In this document: piece after piece, positions 51,135-61,508 of the stretch
How positions within the stretch are numbered: position 1 is the stretch's first letter
Layout: the number at the start of each line of letters is the position of its first letter
Origin: Selenomonas ruminantium subsp. lactilytica TAM6421
GTDB taxonomy: Bacteria; Bacillota; Negativicutes; Selenomonadales; Selenomonadaceae
Assembly (NCBI RefSeq): GCF_000284095.1
Contig: NC_017068.1
Location: forward strand, 1,736,001-1,800,000
DNA length: 64,000 bases
Direction: 5' to 3'
Made by a program: the position numbers and the translations under genes
The notes under the pieces: model-generated
Told to the model about the DNA's origin: nothing
The model's database searches: none
Seen by the model: only the letters and a program-made list of their open reading frames with translations

Positions 51135-52217
51135 TCAGTAATTATAAAATCCTCTGTACCAGGCAGCAAAGCTGTTCAGCCCCTGCTTGATGTCAATCGC
51201 CGGGCGGAAGTCGTAGTCGCGTTCCAGTGCCTGGCTGTCGGCGTAGGTTACGGGGACATCTCCCGGCTGCATGGGTGCCAGCTCTTTGTGGGCTTCAAAG
51301 TCGTAATCCTGCGGGAGGACGCCGTTATCGACCAGTGCATGCTGCAGGGTATCGATATAGTCGAGCAGGTTCTCCGGGGTTCCGCCGCCAATGTTGTAGA
51401 CAGCATAGGGCGGGATGGGCAGTCCGTCTTCACCCGTTTCTTTCTTGGGCGCCCCTTTCATCACGCGGTATACGCCCTCGACAATGTCATCAATATAGGT
51501 AAAATCCCGCTTGCAATTGCCGTAGTTGAAGATCTTGATCGTCTTGCCGGCCTTGAGGTTGTTCGTCGCCGAGAAATAGAACATATCGGTGCGGCCTGCC
51601 GGGCCGTAAACCGTGAAAAAGCGCAATCCCGTAGTTGGGAAGTTATACAGCTTCGAATAGGAATGGGCCATGAGTTCATTGGACTTCTTGGTTGCCGCAT
51701 AGAGGGAAACCGGATTATCCACCTTATCATCCGTGCTGAAAGGAATCTTCTTGTTGCCGCCATAGACCGACGAGGAAGATGCATAGACAAAATGCTCCAT
51801 GGCCTCATCATGGCGGGCTGCCTCCAACAAGTTATAAAAACCAATTAGGTTGCTATGAATATAAGTCTCAGGATGATCAATACTGTAGCGAACACCAGCC
51901 TGAGCCGCCAGATTGACCACAACCGCAAATTTGTATTCATCAAATAAGGAATCGATCAAATCCTTATCCGCAATGTCGCCTTTGATGAATTTCCAGGCAG
52001 ACGCAGAATCTTTCGCCGCCTTCTCCACCTGTGCCAAACGCCATTCCTTCAATTCGATTGGATTGTAGTCCGTGAGGCAGTCAATGCCGATAATCGTCGC
52101 GCCCGTTGTCTCCTGGAGCAGACGCTGAACCAGATAGCTGCCGATAAAGCCGGCTGCACCAGTGACGAGAATGTTTTTCCCATCAAGACTTACCTGTTGT
52201 TTTTCGATACGTTCCAT
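51135..52217 (-). CDS. UDP-glucuronate 4-epimerase-like NAD-dependent epimerase
   Basis: About 360 residues of the extended SDR family: NAD motif VTGAAGFIGSYLVQRLL near residue 18, YASSSSVYGG, catalytic Tyr/Lys in SLYAATKKSNELMAHSY, then FFTVYGPAGRTDMFYF. This pattern is typical of UDP-glucuronate to UDP-galacturonate epimerases. The ATG at 52217 follows GGAGG. It lies directly after ugd, which makes UDP-glucuronate, so the two should run in sequence for an acidic sugar of the surface polysaccharide. Its 3' tail has been copied twice into the neighbouring island. Confidence 0.85.
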   Translation of the reverse strand: MERIEKQQVSLDGKNILVTGAAGFIGSYLVQRLLQETTGATIIGIDCLTDYNPIELKEWRLAQVEKAAKDSASAWKFIKGDIADKDLIDSLFDEYKFAVVVNLAAQAGVRYSIDHPETYIHSNLIGFYNLLEAARHDEAMEHFVYASSSSVYGGNKKIPFSTDDKVDNPVSLYAATKKSNELMAHSYSKLYNFPTTGLRFFTVYGPAGRTDMFYFSATNNLKAGKTIKIFNYGNCKRDFTYIDDIVEGVYRVMKGAPKKETGEDGLPIPPYAVYNIGGGTPENLLDYIDTLQHALVDNGVLPQDYDFEAHKELAPMQPGDVPVTYADSQALERDYDFRPAIDIKQGLNSFAAWYRGFYNY

Positions 52218-52234
52218 TATATTACGGCCTCCAA

Positions 52235-53557
52235 TCAATCCCGCTTGAAAATGTCACGGGTGTATACCTTGTCCGCCACATCGTCGAGGCAGCTGTCATA
52301 GCGGTTGGCGATGATAGACTTGCTCAGTTGCTTGAACTTGTCCAAATCATTGACGATCTTCGAACCAAAGAAGGTATCCCCGTCTTTAAGGGTCGGTTCA
52401 TAGATGATTACCGTAGCGCCCTTGGCCTTGATGCGCTTCATGACACCCTGAATGGAAGACTGGCGGAAGTTATCGGAATTGGACTTCATCGTCAAACGGA
52501 ATACACCAACCGTACAATCCGTGGCTTTATGTGCATCCTCAGCCTCATCATAGTTATCCGAGTTTCCATAGGCTCCGGCCAGTTCCAGGACACGATCCGA
52601 GATGAAATCCTTCCGCGTGCGGTTACTTTCCACGATTGCTTCAATCAGATTCTCGGGAACATCTGCATAGTTGGCCAGCAGCTGCTTCGTGTCCTTCGGC
52701 AGGCAGTAGCCGCCATAACCAAAGGACGGATTGTTGTAATGGGTGCCAATGCGCGGGTCGAGGCAGACACCGTCAATAATATGCTCCGTGCTCAGGCCCT
52801 TAGATTCGGCGTAAGTATCCAACTCATTGAAATAGGAAACACGCAGGGCCAGATACGTATTGGCAAACAACTTAACCGCCTCGGCCTCCGTAAAGCCCAT
52901 ATAAAGGGTAGGAATATCTTCCTTGATGGCCCCTTCCTGCAGCAGCGCCGCAAAAGTATGGGAAGCCTCTACCGTTTCCGGATTCGATTCATCCGTGCTG
53001 ACAATGATGCGGCTGGGATAAAGATTGTCATAGAGAGCCTTGGACTCCCGCAGGAATTCGGGGCTGAAGATAATATGGTCGTTATTGTATTTCTTGCGAA
53101 CCTTGGCCGTGTAACCCACAGGGATGGTGGACTTGATAACCATCCAGGGCATATGCCCGGTTCCCTTATTCGCCGCTTCTACCAGTTCAATAACGGATTC
53201 TACCGCCGTGGTGTCAAAATAATTCTTCTTGGCATCGTAATTGGTCGGTGCAGCAATAACCACAAAATCTGCCTGCTGGTAGACCTTCCAGGCCGGATTG
53301 GATTCGCTCATGGTCTGGTCATTCAGAACACAGGTCAGATCCAGATCCTTCTCCGCCAAATACTTTTCGATATAGTCATCCTGAATCGGCGAAATCCGCT
53401 TGTTGATTTTCTCCACCTTGGATTCAATAATATCAATAGCCGTAACATGATTATGCTGAGCCAGCAAAGTCGCAATGGACAGCCCCACATACCCTGTACC
53501 AGCTACCGCAATATTCAGCGGAGATTTCTTAACTTGCTCTGATGCTATATTTTCCAT
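52235..53557 (-). CDS. ugd: UDP-glucose 6-dehydrogenase
   Basis: Oxidises UDP-glucose to UDP-glucuronate. In this 440-residue protein, the NAD motif is [20 protein letters not shown] near residue 14, a substrate segment is [14 protein letters not shown], and the catalytic Cys is in [16 protein letters not shown] near residue 276. Length fits the bacterial enzyme. Located between rfbB and the epimerase, with an AGGGG-type site near 53567; the gap to the epimerase start is 17 bp. Confidence 0.94.
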   Translation of the reverse strand: MENIASEQVKKSPLNIAVAGTGYVGLSIATLLAQHNHVTAIDIIESKVEKINKRISPIQDDYIEKYLAEKDLDLTCVLNDQTMSESNPAWKVYQQADFVVIAAPTNYDAKKNYFDTTAVESVIELVEAANKGTGHMPWMVIKSTIPVGYTAKVRKKYNNDHIIFSPEFLRESKALYDNLYPSRIIVSTDESNPETVEASHTFAALLQEGAIKEDIPTLYMGFTEAEAVKLFANTYLALRVSYFNELDTYAESKGLSTEHIIDGVCLDPRIGTHYNNPSFGYGGYCLPKDTKQLLANYADVPENLIEAIVESNRTRKDFISDRVLELAGAYGNSDNYDEAEDAHKATDCTVGVFRLTMKSNSDNFRQSSIQGVMKRIKAKGATVIIYEPTLKDGDTFFGSKIVNDLDKFKQLSKSIIANRYDSCLDDVADKVYTRDIFKRD

Positions 53558-53633
53558 CTATATACCCCTTTTCAGATATAGTCATTACAAAACAATCCCG
53601 GCTACTCCATGTTTCAGCAGCAGCAGGAGAGAG

Positions 53634-54677
53634 TCATACCTTCGAATATTCCAAAACATCCTTAGCGGAATACATCTCTTGGTAATAATTCTGGTATTCA
53701 CCGTTGATGATATGTTCCCACCACTCACGATGCTCCAGATACCATTGCACGGTCTTTTTGATGCCGTCCTCAAACTTAGTGGCCGGCAGCCATCCAAGTT
53801 CCTCGTGAATTTTCGTCGGATCGATTGCATAGCGGCGGTCATGGCCCTTGCGATCCGTGACATGTTCAATGAGGTCTTCGCTTTTGCCCAACTCGTGCAA
53901 AATGGTCTTTACCACATCGATGTTAGCCCGTTCATTATGTCCGCCAATGTTATAGACCTCACCGACTCTGCCCTTGCGGACAATCAGGTCAATGGCTGCA
54001 CAATGATCTTCAACATAGAGCCAATCCCGTACATTCAGGCCATCACCATAAACCGGCAGTTTCTTATCCGCCAATGCATTGATGATCATCAACGGAATCA
54101 GCTTCTCCGGAAAATGATAGGGGCCATAATTATTCGAGCAACGGGAAATCGTAACAGGAATCTTATAGGTGCGATGATAAGCCTGAACCAGCAAATCCGC
54201 CCCAGCCTTCGAAGAAGAATACGGACTGGAGGTATGCAGCGGCGTTGATTCCGTAAAGAAAAGATCCGGACGATCCAACGGCAAATCGCCATAAACTTCA
54301 TCTGTCGAAACCTGATGGTAACGCTGGATGCCATATTTCCGGCAGGCATCCAAGAGAACGCTCGTACCGATTACATTCGTCTGCAGGAAAATTTCCGGAT
54401 TCTCGATGGAACGATCTACATGGGACTCTGCCGCAAAATTCACGATAACATCCGGCTTTTCGGTTTCAAACAATTTATATATGGCGACACGATCGGCAAT
54501 ATCAGCCTTGACAAAACGGAACTGCGGATTCTTCTCGGCCTCCGCCAATGTTTCCATATTCCCCGCATAGGTCAGCGCATCAAGGCAGATAATTTCATCC
54601 TCAGGATGCTTTGCCAATTCATAATAAACAAAATTAGAACCAATAAACCCGGCCCCACCAGTTACAACGATTTTCAT
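53634..54677 (-). CDS. rfbB: dTDP-glucose 4,6-dehydratase
   Basis: Second step to dTDP-rhamnose. A 347-residue extended SDR: KIVVTGGAGFIGSNFVYYEL at the start, FAAESHVDRSIENPEIF, STDEVYGDL with the Asp-Glu pair specific for dehydratases, and the Tyr/Lys in PYSSSKAGADLLVQAY. It starts exactly after the rfbC stop (no gap). Products feed rfbC; the last enzyme of the path, rfbD, is not in this window. Confidence 0.95.
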   Translation of the reverse strand: MKIVVTGGAGFIGSNFVYYELAKHPEDEIICLDALTYAGNMETLAEAEKNPQFRFVKADIADRVAIYKLFETEKPDVIVNFAAESHVDRSIENPEIFLQTNVIGTSVLLDACRKYGIQRYHQVSTDEVYGDLPLDRPDLFFTESTPLHTSSPYSSSKAGADLLVQAYHRTYKIPVTISRCSNNYGPYHFPEKLIPLMIINALADKKLPVYGDGLNVRDWLYVEDHCAAIDLIVRKGRVGEVYNIGGHNERANIDVVKTILHELGKSEDLIEHVTDRKGHDRRYAIDPTKIHEELGWLPATKFEDGIKKTVQWYLEHREWWEHIINGEYQNYYQEMYSAKDVLEYSKV

Positions 54678-55271
54678 TTAACAATTCACTCCGTATACAA
54701 ATTGATTATCACTATTCTCCAAAGTCGGACCAGTTGTATCTTTTTCACTGAGGACCGGCTCTATCCCCGCCAGCAAAGTCCCCCAATCCACATTTACCTC
54801 TGGAGCATCGTAACGCATGCCACCTTCTGAAGCCTTGTTATATACGTTGTCGCATTTATAGCGGAACTCTACGTCATCGGTCAAAGTCAAGAAGCCATGG
54901 GCAAAACCTCTGGGGATGAGGAACTGCCGATGATTCTCTGCGCTCAGTTCCACCGAAACCCATTTGCCAAAGGTAGGACTCCCCTTGCGAATATCTACAG
55001 CCACATCAATAACCCTGCCTTTCGAACAGGACACCAGCTTAGCCTGTGCATAAGGCGGATTTTGCCAGTGAAGTCCCCGCAAAGTCCCCTTCTGCGCAGA
55101 AAAACTCATATTGTCCTGCACAAAATCATTAGTAATGCCTAATGCCTCATACTTTGGCTTATTATATGTTTCCGTAAAAAAACCACGATGATCTCCGAAG
55201 ACATCCGTCTCGATTATCCGTACACCCTCTATCTCTGTCTCTATAACCTTCACGCCCAAAAACTCCTTCAT
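54678..55271 (-). CDS. rfbC: dTDP-4-dehydrorhamnose 3,5-epimerase
   Basis: A 197-residue cupin-type epimerase: [40 protein letters not shown] with the catalytic His, and [20 protein letters not shown]. It overlaps the rfbA stop by 4 nt. Its C-terminus is somewhat longer than the shortest members. Part of the rhamnose precursor set. Confidence 0.94.
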   Translation of the reverse strand: MKEFLGVKVIETEIEGVRIIETDVFGDHRGFFTETYNKPKYEALGITNDFVQDNMSFSAQKGTLRGLHWQNPPYAQAKLVSCSKGRVIDVAVDIRKGSPTFGKWVSVELSAENHRQFLIPRGFAHGFLTLTDDVEFRYKCDNVYNKASEGGMRYDAPEVNVDWGTLLAGIEPVLSEKDTTGPTLENSDNQFVYGVNC

Positions 55272-56140
55272 TCCCGAATCATACGGATAAGATACTTGCC
55301 ATATTCATTCTTAAGCAATGGCTGTGCCAGCTTTTCCACCTGTGCCGCATCAATATACCCCATACGATAGGCAATCTCCTCGATACAAGCGATTTTCAGG
55401 CCCTGACGTGCCTGAATCGTCCGCACAAACGACGCCGCATCCAAAAGGGACTCATGGGTTCCAGTATCCAGCCAAGCATAGCCACGACGCATCTTCTCAA
55501 CCTGCAATGTACCACGTTCAAGATAGACCTTATTCACATCGGTAATTTCCAATTCACCACGGGCTGAAGGCTTGATGGATTTGGCAATATCCACAATATC
55601 CTTGTCATAGAAATACAAGCCCGTTACAGCATAGTTTGACTTCGGCTCTGCCGGCTTCTCCTCGAGACTCAAAGCCTTACCAGCCTTATCAAACTCAACG
55701 ACGCCATAACGCTCCGGATCCGAAACGTAATAGGCAAACACCGTTGCACCCTGCTCCAACTTTGCTGCACGCTGCATTACCTGTGCGAGGTCAGAACCAT
55801 AGAAGATATTATCCCCCAGGACTAAGGCACATGCCTCACCATTTATAAACTGCTCACCGATCAAAAATGCCTGTGCCAATCCATCCGGACTGGGCTGTAC
55901 CGCATAAGAAATATGTATCCCCAACTGACTGCCATCACCCAAAAGAGATGAAAAATTATCCCTGTCCTCCGGAGTTGTGATAACCAAGATATCCTCAATC
56001 CCCGCCAACATCAATGTACTAAGCGGATAATAAATCATCGGCTTATCATATACAGGCATTAACTGTTTAGAAACTACCCTCGTCAATGGATAAAGGCGAG
56101 TCCCTGAACCACCGGCTAATATTATTCCTTTTTTTACCAC
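55268..56140 (-). CDS. rfbA: Glucose-1-phosphate thymidylyltransferase
   Basis: First step to dTDP-rhamnose. A 290-residue nucleotidyltransferase: [20 protein letters not shown] at the start, [20 protein letters not shown], and [15 protein letters not shown]. Standard length and motifs. First of the three-gene rfbA-C-B run; 41 bp separate it from the caspase-like gene upstream, so the whole cluster may be one transcript. Confidence 0.96.
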   Translation of the reverse strand: MVKKGIILAGGSGTRLYPLTRVVSKQLMPVYDKPMIYYPLSTLMLAGIEDILVITTPEDRDNFSSLLGDGSQLGIHISYAVQPSPDGLAQAFLIGEQFINGEACALVLGDNIFYGSDLAQVMQRAAKLEQGATVFAYYVSDPERYGVVEFDKAGKALSLEEKPAEPKSNYAVTGLYFYDKDIVDIAKSIKPSARGELEITDVNKVYLERGTLQVEKMRRGYAWLDTGTHESLLDAASFVRTIQARQGLKIACIEEIAYRMGYIDAAQVEKLAQPLLKNEYGKYLIRMIRE

Positions 56141-56181
56141 TAAAACTCATCCTTTATGAAAATAAAAAATATGTTTGTGCA

Positions 56182-56913
56182 TCAAGTTAAATCAAGTGCA
56201 AATGGGTAATAAGAACTATGCAGGAGTCTCGGTTTACTAATTTGCGGATGCTGTTCATATCGTTCCTGATTAAAAGCATCTATAGCCTTGTAATGCGCAT
56301 TAACTACGCTTAAAGTTCCCGGCCCATTCCACTGACATCCCACCTCTATGAGGCTACGACTGTAAAGTCCGCCACGGCTTGAAATATCATTTGAACACTC
56401 ATCTAAATCACAACTATACAAAATGATTGGGGATTTATCGCTCCGCGCTATTTCCCGTTCATAAATCATACGTGCTTCATAATGCGTAACAAGAGACATA
56501 TTCTCAGTCAGTAACAAGCTATCTAATGTTGCCTTTCTCTCTAAAGTTTCTGGATAATATATTTTCCGACAACAATCTAAAATAACCGTTCGCTTAGGAT
56601 GTATAAGCACTTCTGCATAGCATTCATCTTGTGGTGACAGTTCCAAAACTGTCTTACGATTCACATCCGTGTAACCATGTCCAGAAAAAATAACCATCGA
56701 ATAATCCATTTTATCTAATAGCTGTAAATCACTTTTTACTGTACAGTAATTCACCCTATCTCTAACTATAATCTCATCATCTTCCCAAGCACCGCCCTTA
56801 TTTGACTTGAAGAAATTAATATAGTTATCCCTATCCTTATAAACACCTGCACAATAATGTTCTTTATCATTACAATCACCTGGGTTTAGAAGAATAAGAA
56901 TTTTTCTTTTCAT
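56182..56913 (-). CDS. Caspase-like (peptidase C14) protease
   Basis: 243 residues of a caspase-hemoglobinase fold: core strand KRKILILLNPGDC, catalytic His79 in MVIFSGHGYTD and Cys115 (or 114) in TVILDCCRKIYY, placed 36 residues apart as in metacaspase-like enzymes. A later ILYSCDLDECSNDISSRGGLYSRSL region fits the C-terminal half of the fold. No signal peptide. The start overlaps the stop of the membrane-protein gene by 4 nt, so the two are coupled. Bacterial caspase-like proteases often execute defence or cell-death responses by cleaving a partner; here the partner may be the membrane protein. AT-rich compared with the flanking sugar genes. Confidence 0.75.
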   Translation of the reverse strand: MKRKILILLNPGDCNDKEHYCAGVYKDRDNYINFFKSNKGGAWEDDEIIVRDRVNYCTVKSDLQLLDKMDYSMVIFSGHGYTDVNRKTVLELSPQDECYAEVLIHPKRTVILDCCRKIYYPETLERKATLDSLLLTENMSLVTHYEARMIYEREIARSDKSPIILYSCDLDECSNDISSRGGLYSRSLIEVGCQWNGPGTLSVVNAHYKAIDAFNQERYEQHPQISKPRLLHSSYYPFALDLT

Positions 56914-57788
56914 TTTGTAATTTCCTCCATTGCAAACTTTTCAATAACAGATGGCGCAAGTCTTTCGCTGAATCCTCCGATTATACTTAATATGAACAGC
57001 ACAGCGTCTTGCTTCTCAACATTATGAAAAACATCAAAAATCAAATCGCTTTGATATAAATTAACGATAAACACAGCACCAATTCCACCAGCAACGTATC
57101 TTGACAAGACTTGCATAATGTTTAAACATCGTCCAGAACTACAGTCATAATCCAGCAAGCCAACACGATGAACAAACGACAACAAAACACCAGTAAATCC
57201 ATATATAATACAACTTTCTAATATGACAAACCACTCTTGGTCACATATATTTATGAATCTTGATGCCACATAAATCATTAAGCTCAACAAGTATATAGAA
57301 AGCGCAAACATAAGCTGCCATCGTCTTGTTATTTCAGCTTTTCGATTATAAAGGAAATGCTTTGCTTCCAACATAACCTCTTTAGCTTTTATCTCATCTT
57401 CATGGAATGCCAAGCAAACTGCTCTACCTAAATACCAAACCAGATCACGTTTTGTCTTTTTCGAAAGATATCTCACGCCTGCTTGGTGTTGAACAAAGTC
57501 TATATCTGCTAAAACACTTTGTACTACTTCGCTTTCCCCTAATTCATCAAATCGATCTTTTGTCTCCCAATCTAAATCATTCTCCGAATCGATAAAAACT
57601 AACAAGCCGTCACTTTCAAACTGAATTAGCTCTTTTATATTATCTTTTTGATGAGGAAATTCTTCATAAACATCCTTAAGTGATCTTTGTATGATTATTG
57701 ATTGTTTGTTCCCATCTCGATTTATTAGCAGAAGCAAAATAACATAATGAAAAATATATATCATTATATAGATAAAAATCACAGACAT
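56910..57788 (-). CDS. Multi-spanning membrane protein coupled to the caspase-like protease
   Basis: I do not recognise this family. 292 residues: one N-terminal helix (SVIFIYIMIYIFHYVILLLL), a soluble region of ~150 residues rich in acidic residues (FESDGLLVFIDSENDLDWET), then three or four membrane helices (LMFALSIYLLSLMIYVASRF; WFVILESCIIYGFTGVLLSF; YVAGGIGAVFIVNLY; AVLFILSIIGGF). The ATG at 57788 follows ATGAGGA; an upstream start at 57815 has no site. With the overlapping protease it may form a sensor/effector pair in the membrane. Its acidic soluble domain offers possible cleavage sites, which is speculation. Confidence 0.6.
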   Translation of the reverse strand: MSVIFIYIMIYIFHYVILLLLINRDGNKQSIIIQRSLKDVYEEFPHQKDNIKELIQFESDGLLVFIDSENDLDWETKDRFDELGESEVVQSVLADIDFVQHQAGVRYLSKKTKRDLVWYLGRAVCLAFHEDEIKAKEVMLEAKHFLYNRKAEITRRWQLMFALSIYLLSLMIYVASRFINICDQEWFVILESCIIYGFTGVLLSFVHRVGLLDYDCSSGRCLNIMQVLSRYVAGGIGAVFIVNLYQSDLIFDVFHNVEKQDAVLFILSIIGGFSERLAPSVIEKFAMEEITK

Positions 57789-57857
57789 ATTTATATTCCT
57801 CATTAAGTCTAACAATCAATTTTAAGATACTTGTAACTCCTTGCTAGCTAAAATTAG

Positions 57858-59210
57858 TTATTTCATAATTTTAGCTAGCAATTCCTCTGTTTTTTTACAC
57901 ATTATTATTTTATTATGTCTGGTTTCCACATTCAGTCGAATAACTGGTTCTGTGTTAGACTTACGTAAATTAAAACGCCAATTATCAAACTCTACAGATA
58001 ACCCATCTACTTTCGTAACTTTACCTTGCGATCCATATTCCATCTCAATTCGATGCAACACATTATCTGCATCCTTAACTTTACTATTGATTTCTCCAGA
58101 ACAAGGATAACAATCCATTCTCTCCTTCATTAAGTCTGATAATTTTTTCCCTGTCTTAGAGAGCAGTTCCAGCACCAAAAGCCACGGAATCATACCACTG
58201 TCACAATAAGAAAAATCCCGAAAATAGTGGTGAGCACTCATTTCTCCGCCATAAATGGCGTTTTCAGCCCGCATCTTTTCTTTGATAAAGGCATGGCCAC
58301 TCTTGGACATCACCGGCACGCCACCATTTTCCCTGACCAGTTCTTCTGTATTCCAGGTCAACCGCGGATCATAGATAATCTTTTCCCCAGGATTTTTTTG
58401 CAGAAATGCTTGTGCCAAAAAACCTACCATATAATAGCCTTCAATGAAGTTCCCCTGCTCATCAAACATAAAGCAACGGTCAAAGTCACCGTCCCAGGCC
58501 ACGCCTGCATCTGCACTGGATTCTCTTACTGCCTTTACGGTAGCTTCGCGATTCTCCGGTAACAAGGGATTCGGTACGCCATCGGGGAAGTTACCATCCG
58601 GCTGATGATGAACCTTCACCAGCTCAAAGGGCAGATATTTCTCCATCACATCCAGGATTGGTCCTGCCGCACCATTGCCAGCGTTGACTACCACTTTCAG
58701 AGGCTTCAGCTCAGATACATCCACATAAGACAGGATATGCTTTACATATTCTTCAGCGATATCCACCGTCTCGACTTTGCCAGCATTCTCTGCCATAGCA
58801 GGCAGCTCACCATCCGCCACCTGCTTTTCCAAATCCCGCAAACCGGTATCCCCGGAAATCGGCCGGGCTTCCTGCCGCACAAATTTCATGCCGTTGTATT
58901 CTTTTGGATTATGACTGGCGGTAATCATAACACCACCATCTAACTTCAGATGATCCGTGGCAAAGTAAATCATCTCCGTGCCACACTGACCGATATCTAC
59001 TACATCACAGCCTGATTCTGTCAGCCCTCTCACCAAGGCCTTTTTCAAAGCAGGCCCTGACAGACGAATATCATGGCCAACGACAACCATCCTAGTTCCA
59101 AACAAACCAGGGAAAAATCTGCCAATGCGATAGGCAATATCTTCATTTATTGTTTTGGGATATATCCCGCGAATATCATAGGCACCAAAGGCCTCTGTGC
59201 AATAACTCAT
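57858..59210 (-). CDS. manB: Phosphomannomutase/phosphoglucomutase
   Basis: Interconverts hexose 6- and 1-phosphates, here most likely mannose for GDP-sugar synthesis. In this 450-residue protein, phosphoserine is in GVMITASHNPKEYNGMKF near residue 98, the metal loop is WDGDFDRCFMF, the sugar loop GGEMSAHHYF and the phosphate-binding end KSNTEPVIRLNVETRH. It lies between fcl and the caspase module, next to manC and gmd, completing the mannose-6-P to GDP-fucose route. Confidence 0.92.
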   Translation of the reverse strand: MSYCTEAFGAYDIRGIYPKTINEDIAYRIGRFFPGLFGTRMVVVGHDIRLSGPALKKALVRGLTESGCDVVDIGQCGTEMIYFATDHLKLDGGVMITASHNPKEYNGMKFVRQEARPISGDTGLRDLEKQVADGELPAMAENAGKVETVDIAEEYVKHILSYVDVSELKPLKVVVNAGNGAAGPILDVMEKYLPFELVKVHHQPDGNFPDGVPNPLLPENREATVKAVRESSADAGVAWDGDFDRCFMFDEQGNFIEGYYMVGFLAQAFLQKNPGEKIIYDPRLTWNTEELVRENGGVPVMSKSGHAFIKEKMRAENAIYGGEMSAHHYFRDFSYCDSGMIPWLLVLELLSKTGKKLSDLMKERMDCYPCSGEINSKVKDADNVLHRIEMEYGSQGKVTKVDGLSVEFDNWRFNLRKSNTEPVIRLNVETRHNKIIMCKKTEELLAKIMK

Positions 59211-59229
59211 TAGTTCATACCTTACCTTG

Positions 59230-60174
59230 TCAACGCTCTGCCCGCATGGGATTATTCAGGAAATCCTCATAGGCTAGCTTAATGCCATCTTTTAACTTTG
59301 TCTTGTAAGTCCAGCCTAATTTCTCCGCCTTGGACACATCGAGAAGCTTGCGCGGTGTACCGTTTGGCTTGCTGGTATCCCAAGTGATTTCGCCTTCGTA
59401 GCCAACCACTTCTGCCACCAGTTCTGTGAGTTCCCTGATGGTGAGTTCTTTGCCTGTTCCCGCATTTACAGTTTCATCACCGCTATAGTTGTTCATCAGG
59501 AACACGCAGAGATTAGCCAAATCATCTACATACAGGAATTCACGCAAAGGCGAACCGTCTCCCCAGCAGGTTACATTGGCCAGTCCCTGTTCCTTGGCTT
59601 CATGGAAACGGCGGATAAGAGCAGGCAGCACATGGCTGTGGGTGGGATGGTAATTGTCATGGGGCCCATAGAGATTGGTGGGCATTACAGAAATATAGTC
59701 CGTGCCATACTGCTTGTTCAGGAACTCGCAGTATTTCAGCCCGGAAATCTTGGCCAAGGCATAGGCTTCATTGGTCTTTTCCAGTTCCGAAGTCAACAGG
59801 CAGGATTCCTTCATGGGTTGTGGAGCCAAGCGCGGATAAATGCAGCTAGAGCCCAAGAACTCCAGCTTCTTGCAGCCATTTTTCCAAGCCGCATGGATTA
59901 CATTCATCTCCAGCATCATATTGTCATACATGAAATCTGCTAACGCCTCACTGTTGGCCACAATACCGCCAACCTTAGCTGCTGCCAGGAATACATACTC
60001 TGGCTTTTCCTGTGCAAAGAATTCATTCACTGCCACCTGATCGATCAGATCCAGTTCTTTATGGGTACGTGTGATAATATTCGTATACCCCTGCCGTTCA
60101 AGTTCCCGCACAATGGCTGACCCCACCATGCCACGGTGTCCTGCCACATAGATTTTTGCATTCTTTTCCATCAT
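59230..60174 (-). CDS. fcl: GDP-L-fucose synthase
   Basis: Epimerises and reduces the Gmd product to GDP-L-fucose. A 314-residue [21 protein letters not shown] near the start, [20 protein letters not shown] with the Ser-Ser-Cys motif and the catalytic Tyr/Lys in [16 protein letters not shown]. The ATG at 60174 follows AGAGGCG. The start lies just before the manC stop region (overlap of coding ends is avoided). Partner of gmd in the cluster. Confidence 0.94.
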   Translation of the reverse strand: MMEKNAKIYVAGHRGMVGSAIVRELERQGYTNIITRTHKELDLIDQVAVNEFFAQEKPEYVFLAAAKVGGIVANSEALADFMYDNMMLEMNVIHAAWKNGCKKLEFLGSSCIYPRLAPQPMKESCLLTSELEKTNEAYALAKISGLKYCEFLNKQYGTDYISVMPTNLYGPHDNYHPTHSHVLPALIRRFHEAKEQGLANVTCWGDGSPLREFLYVDDLANLCVFLMNNYSGDETVNAGTGKELTIRELTELVAEVVGYEGEITWDTSKPNGTPRKLLDVSKAEKLGWTYKTKLKDGIKLAYEDFLNNPMRAER

Positions 60175-60188
60175 TATGATACGCCTCT

Positions 60189-61508
60189 TTATTCCCACTT
60201 AATTTTATCCGCTTTGGAGATTGCCTCGCCAAGCTGCACTTCCATAATGGTCATACGGTTGCCCGCCGTAATCTTATGCTTGGAACCAATTGGCAGTTCC
60301 ACAATATCCCCAGCCTTGACCGTACGTTCCTTCCCATCCAGCAGCACCGTACCTTCACCACTGACAATATTCCAAATCTCCCTGCGGTGCTCATGACTAT
60401 GATAGTTCATACCATGACCAGCATTTAGCGTGACCTTGATGGTCAGGCTCTCATCCTCTACATCGATAATCTGGAAACTGCCCCAGGATTTTTCCGCAAA
60501 CCTCACCTGCTGGGTGAGATTTTCCACATAGGGCTTGATATGGCTCGATGCATCCTTGTCAGCCACCAAAATTCCTTCGGGACTAGCTGCCACTACCAGA
60601 TTGGATGCCCCCATCACCAAAATTGGTATATCCATTTCATTAACCACATGAGTGTCTGAACAATTATCGTCCATCGTTACATCACCAATAGCAGGCTCAT
60701 GCATAATTTCCGTTAGGGTGTTCCATGTTCCCAGGTCTTTCCATTCCCCGGCATAGCGCAGAACACCGATACTCTGTTCCTTCTCCACCACCGCATAGTC
60801 GAAGCTGATTTTCGTCAGATTGCCGTAGTTTGCATACAAATCTTCGTAACCCTTGAAATCCAACAGTTCATGGGCCTTTTCCAAAACATAGCCCAACCGA
60901 TAGGCAAAGACGCCGCCGTTCCACAAAGCACCCCTAGCGATATAATCTGCCGCCTTGGCTGCTGTGGGCTTCTCCTTGAAGGACACCACCTTGCTGACTT
61001 CATCTTTGGAAGCTGGCATAATATAGCCATATTTCTCACTGGGATACGTGGGCTCAATGCCCATCAACATCAGGTCAGCCGTACCTTCTGCCGCTAATTC
61101 CGTCAAATGCTGCACAGCCTTGTAGTAATCTGTGGACACATAGGGATCAACAGGGCAAACCGCCACAGCTTCATCCAGCCCTACCCCCTTCACATCATGA
61201 AGATAGGCACTGACCAGCACAATGGCAGGGAAAGTATCCCTACGACAAGGTTCCACAGAAATATCCACGTTGTCTCCCAGCTGATTCTTCAATGTGGACA
61301 CCTGCGACTTGGATGTAGCCACTGTAACATCAGCAGACTGATTAACCTTGCGAATCTGTCGAAACACCCGCTGTGCCATAGAGATATACTCCCCATCCAC
61401 TTGCGGGAACAGCGGAATAAACTGCTTGGAACGGATATCGTTGGAAAGTGGCCATAAACGTTTTCCAGAACCACCGGATAATAGGACAATATGCAGTTTT
61501 TCCATCAT
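60189..61508 (-). CDS. manC: Mannose-1-phosphate guanylyltransferase with cupin domain
   Basis: Makes GDP-mannose. 439 residues: nucleotidyltransferase domain with [20 protein letters not shown] and [20 protein letters not shown], and a C-terminal type II PMI-like cupin with [20 protein letters not shown]. The combined protein may also isomerise fructose-6-P to mannose-6-P. It overlaps gmd by 4 nt (ATGA). Supplies gmd and any mannosyltransferases of the locus. Confidence 0.94.
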   Translation of the reverse strand: MMEKLHIVLLSGGSGKRLWPLSNDIRSKQFIPLFPQVDGEYISMAQRVFRQIRKVNQSADVTVATSKSQVSTLKNQLGDNVDISVEPCRRDTFPAIVLVSAYLHDVKGVGLDEAVAVCPVDPYVSTDYYKAVQHLTELAAEGTADLMLMGIEPTYPSEKYGYIMPASKDEVSKVVSFKEKPTAAKAADYIARGALWNGGVFAYRLGYVLEKAHELLDFKGYEDLYANYGNLTKISFDYAVVEKEQSIGVLRYAGEWKDLGTWNTLTEIMHEPAIGDVTMDDNCSDTHVVNEMDIPILVMGASNLVVAASPEGILVADKDASSHIKPYVENLTQQVRFAEKSWGSFQIIDVEDESLTIKVTLNAGHGMNYHSHEHRREIWNIVSGEGTVLLDGKERTVKAGDIVELPIGSKHKITAGNRMTIMEVQLGEAISKADKIKWE

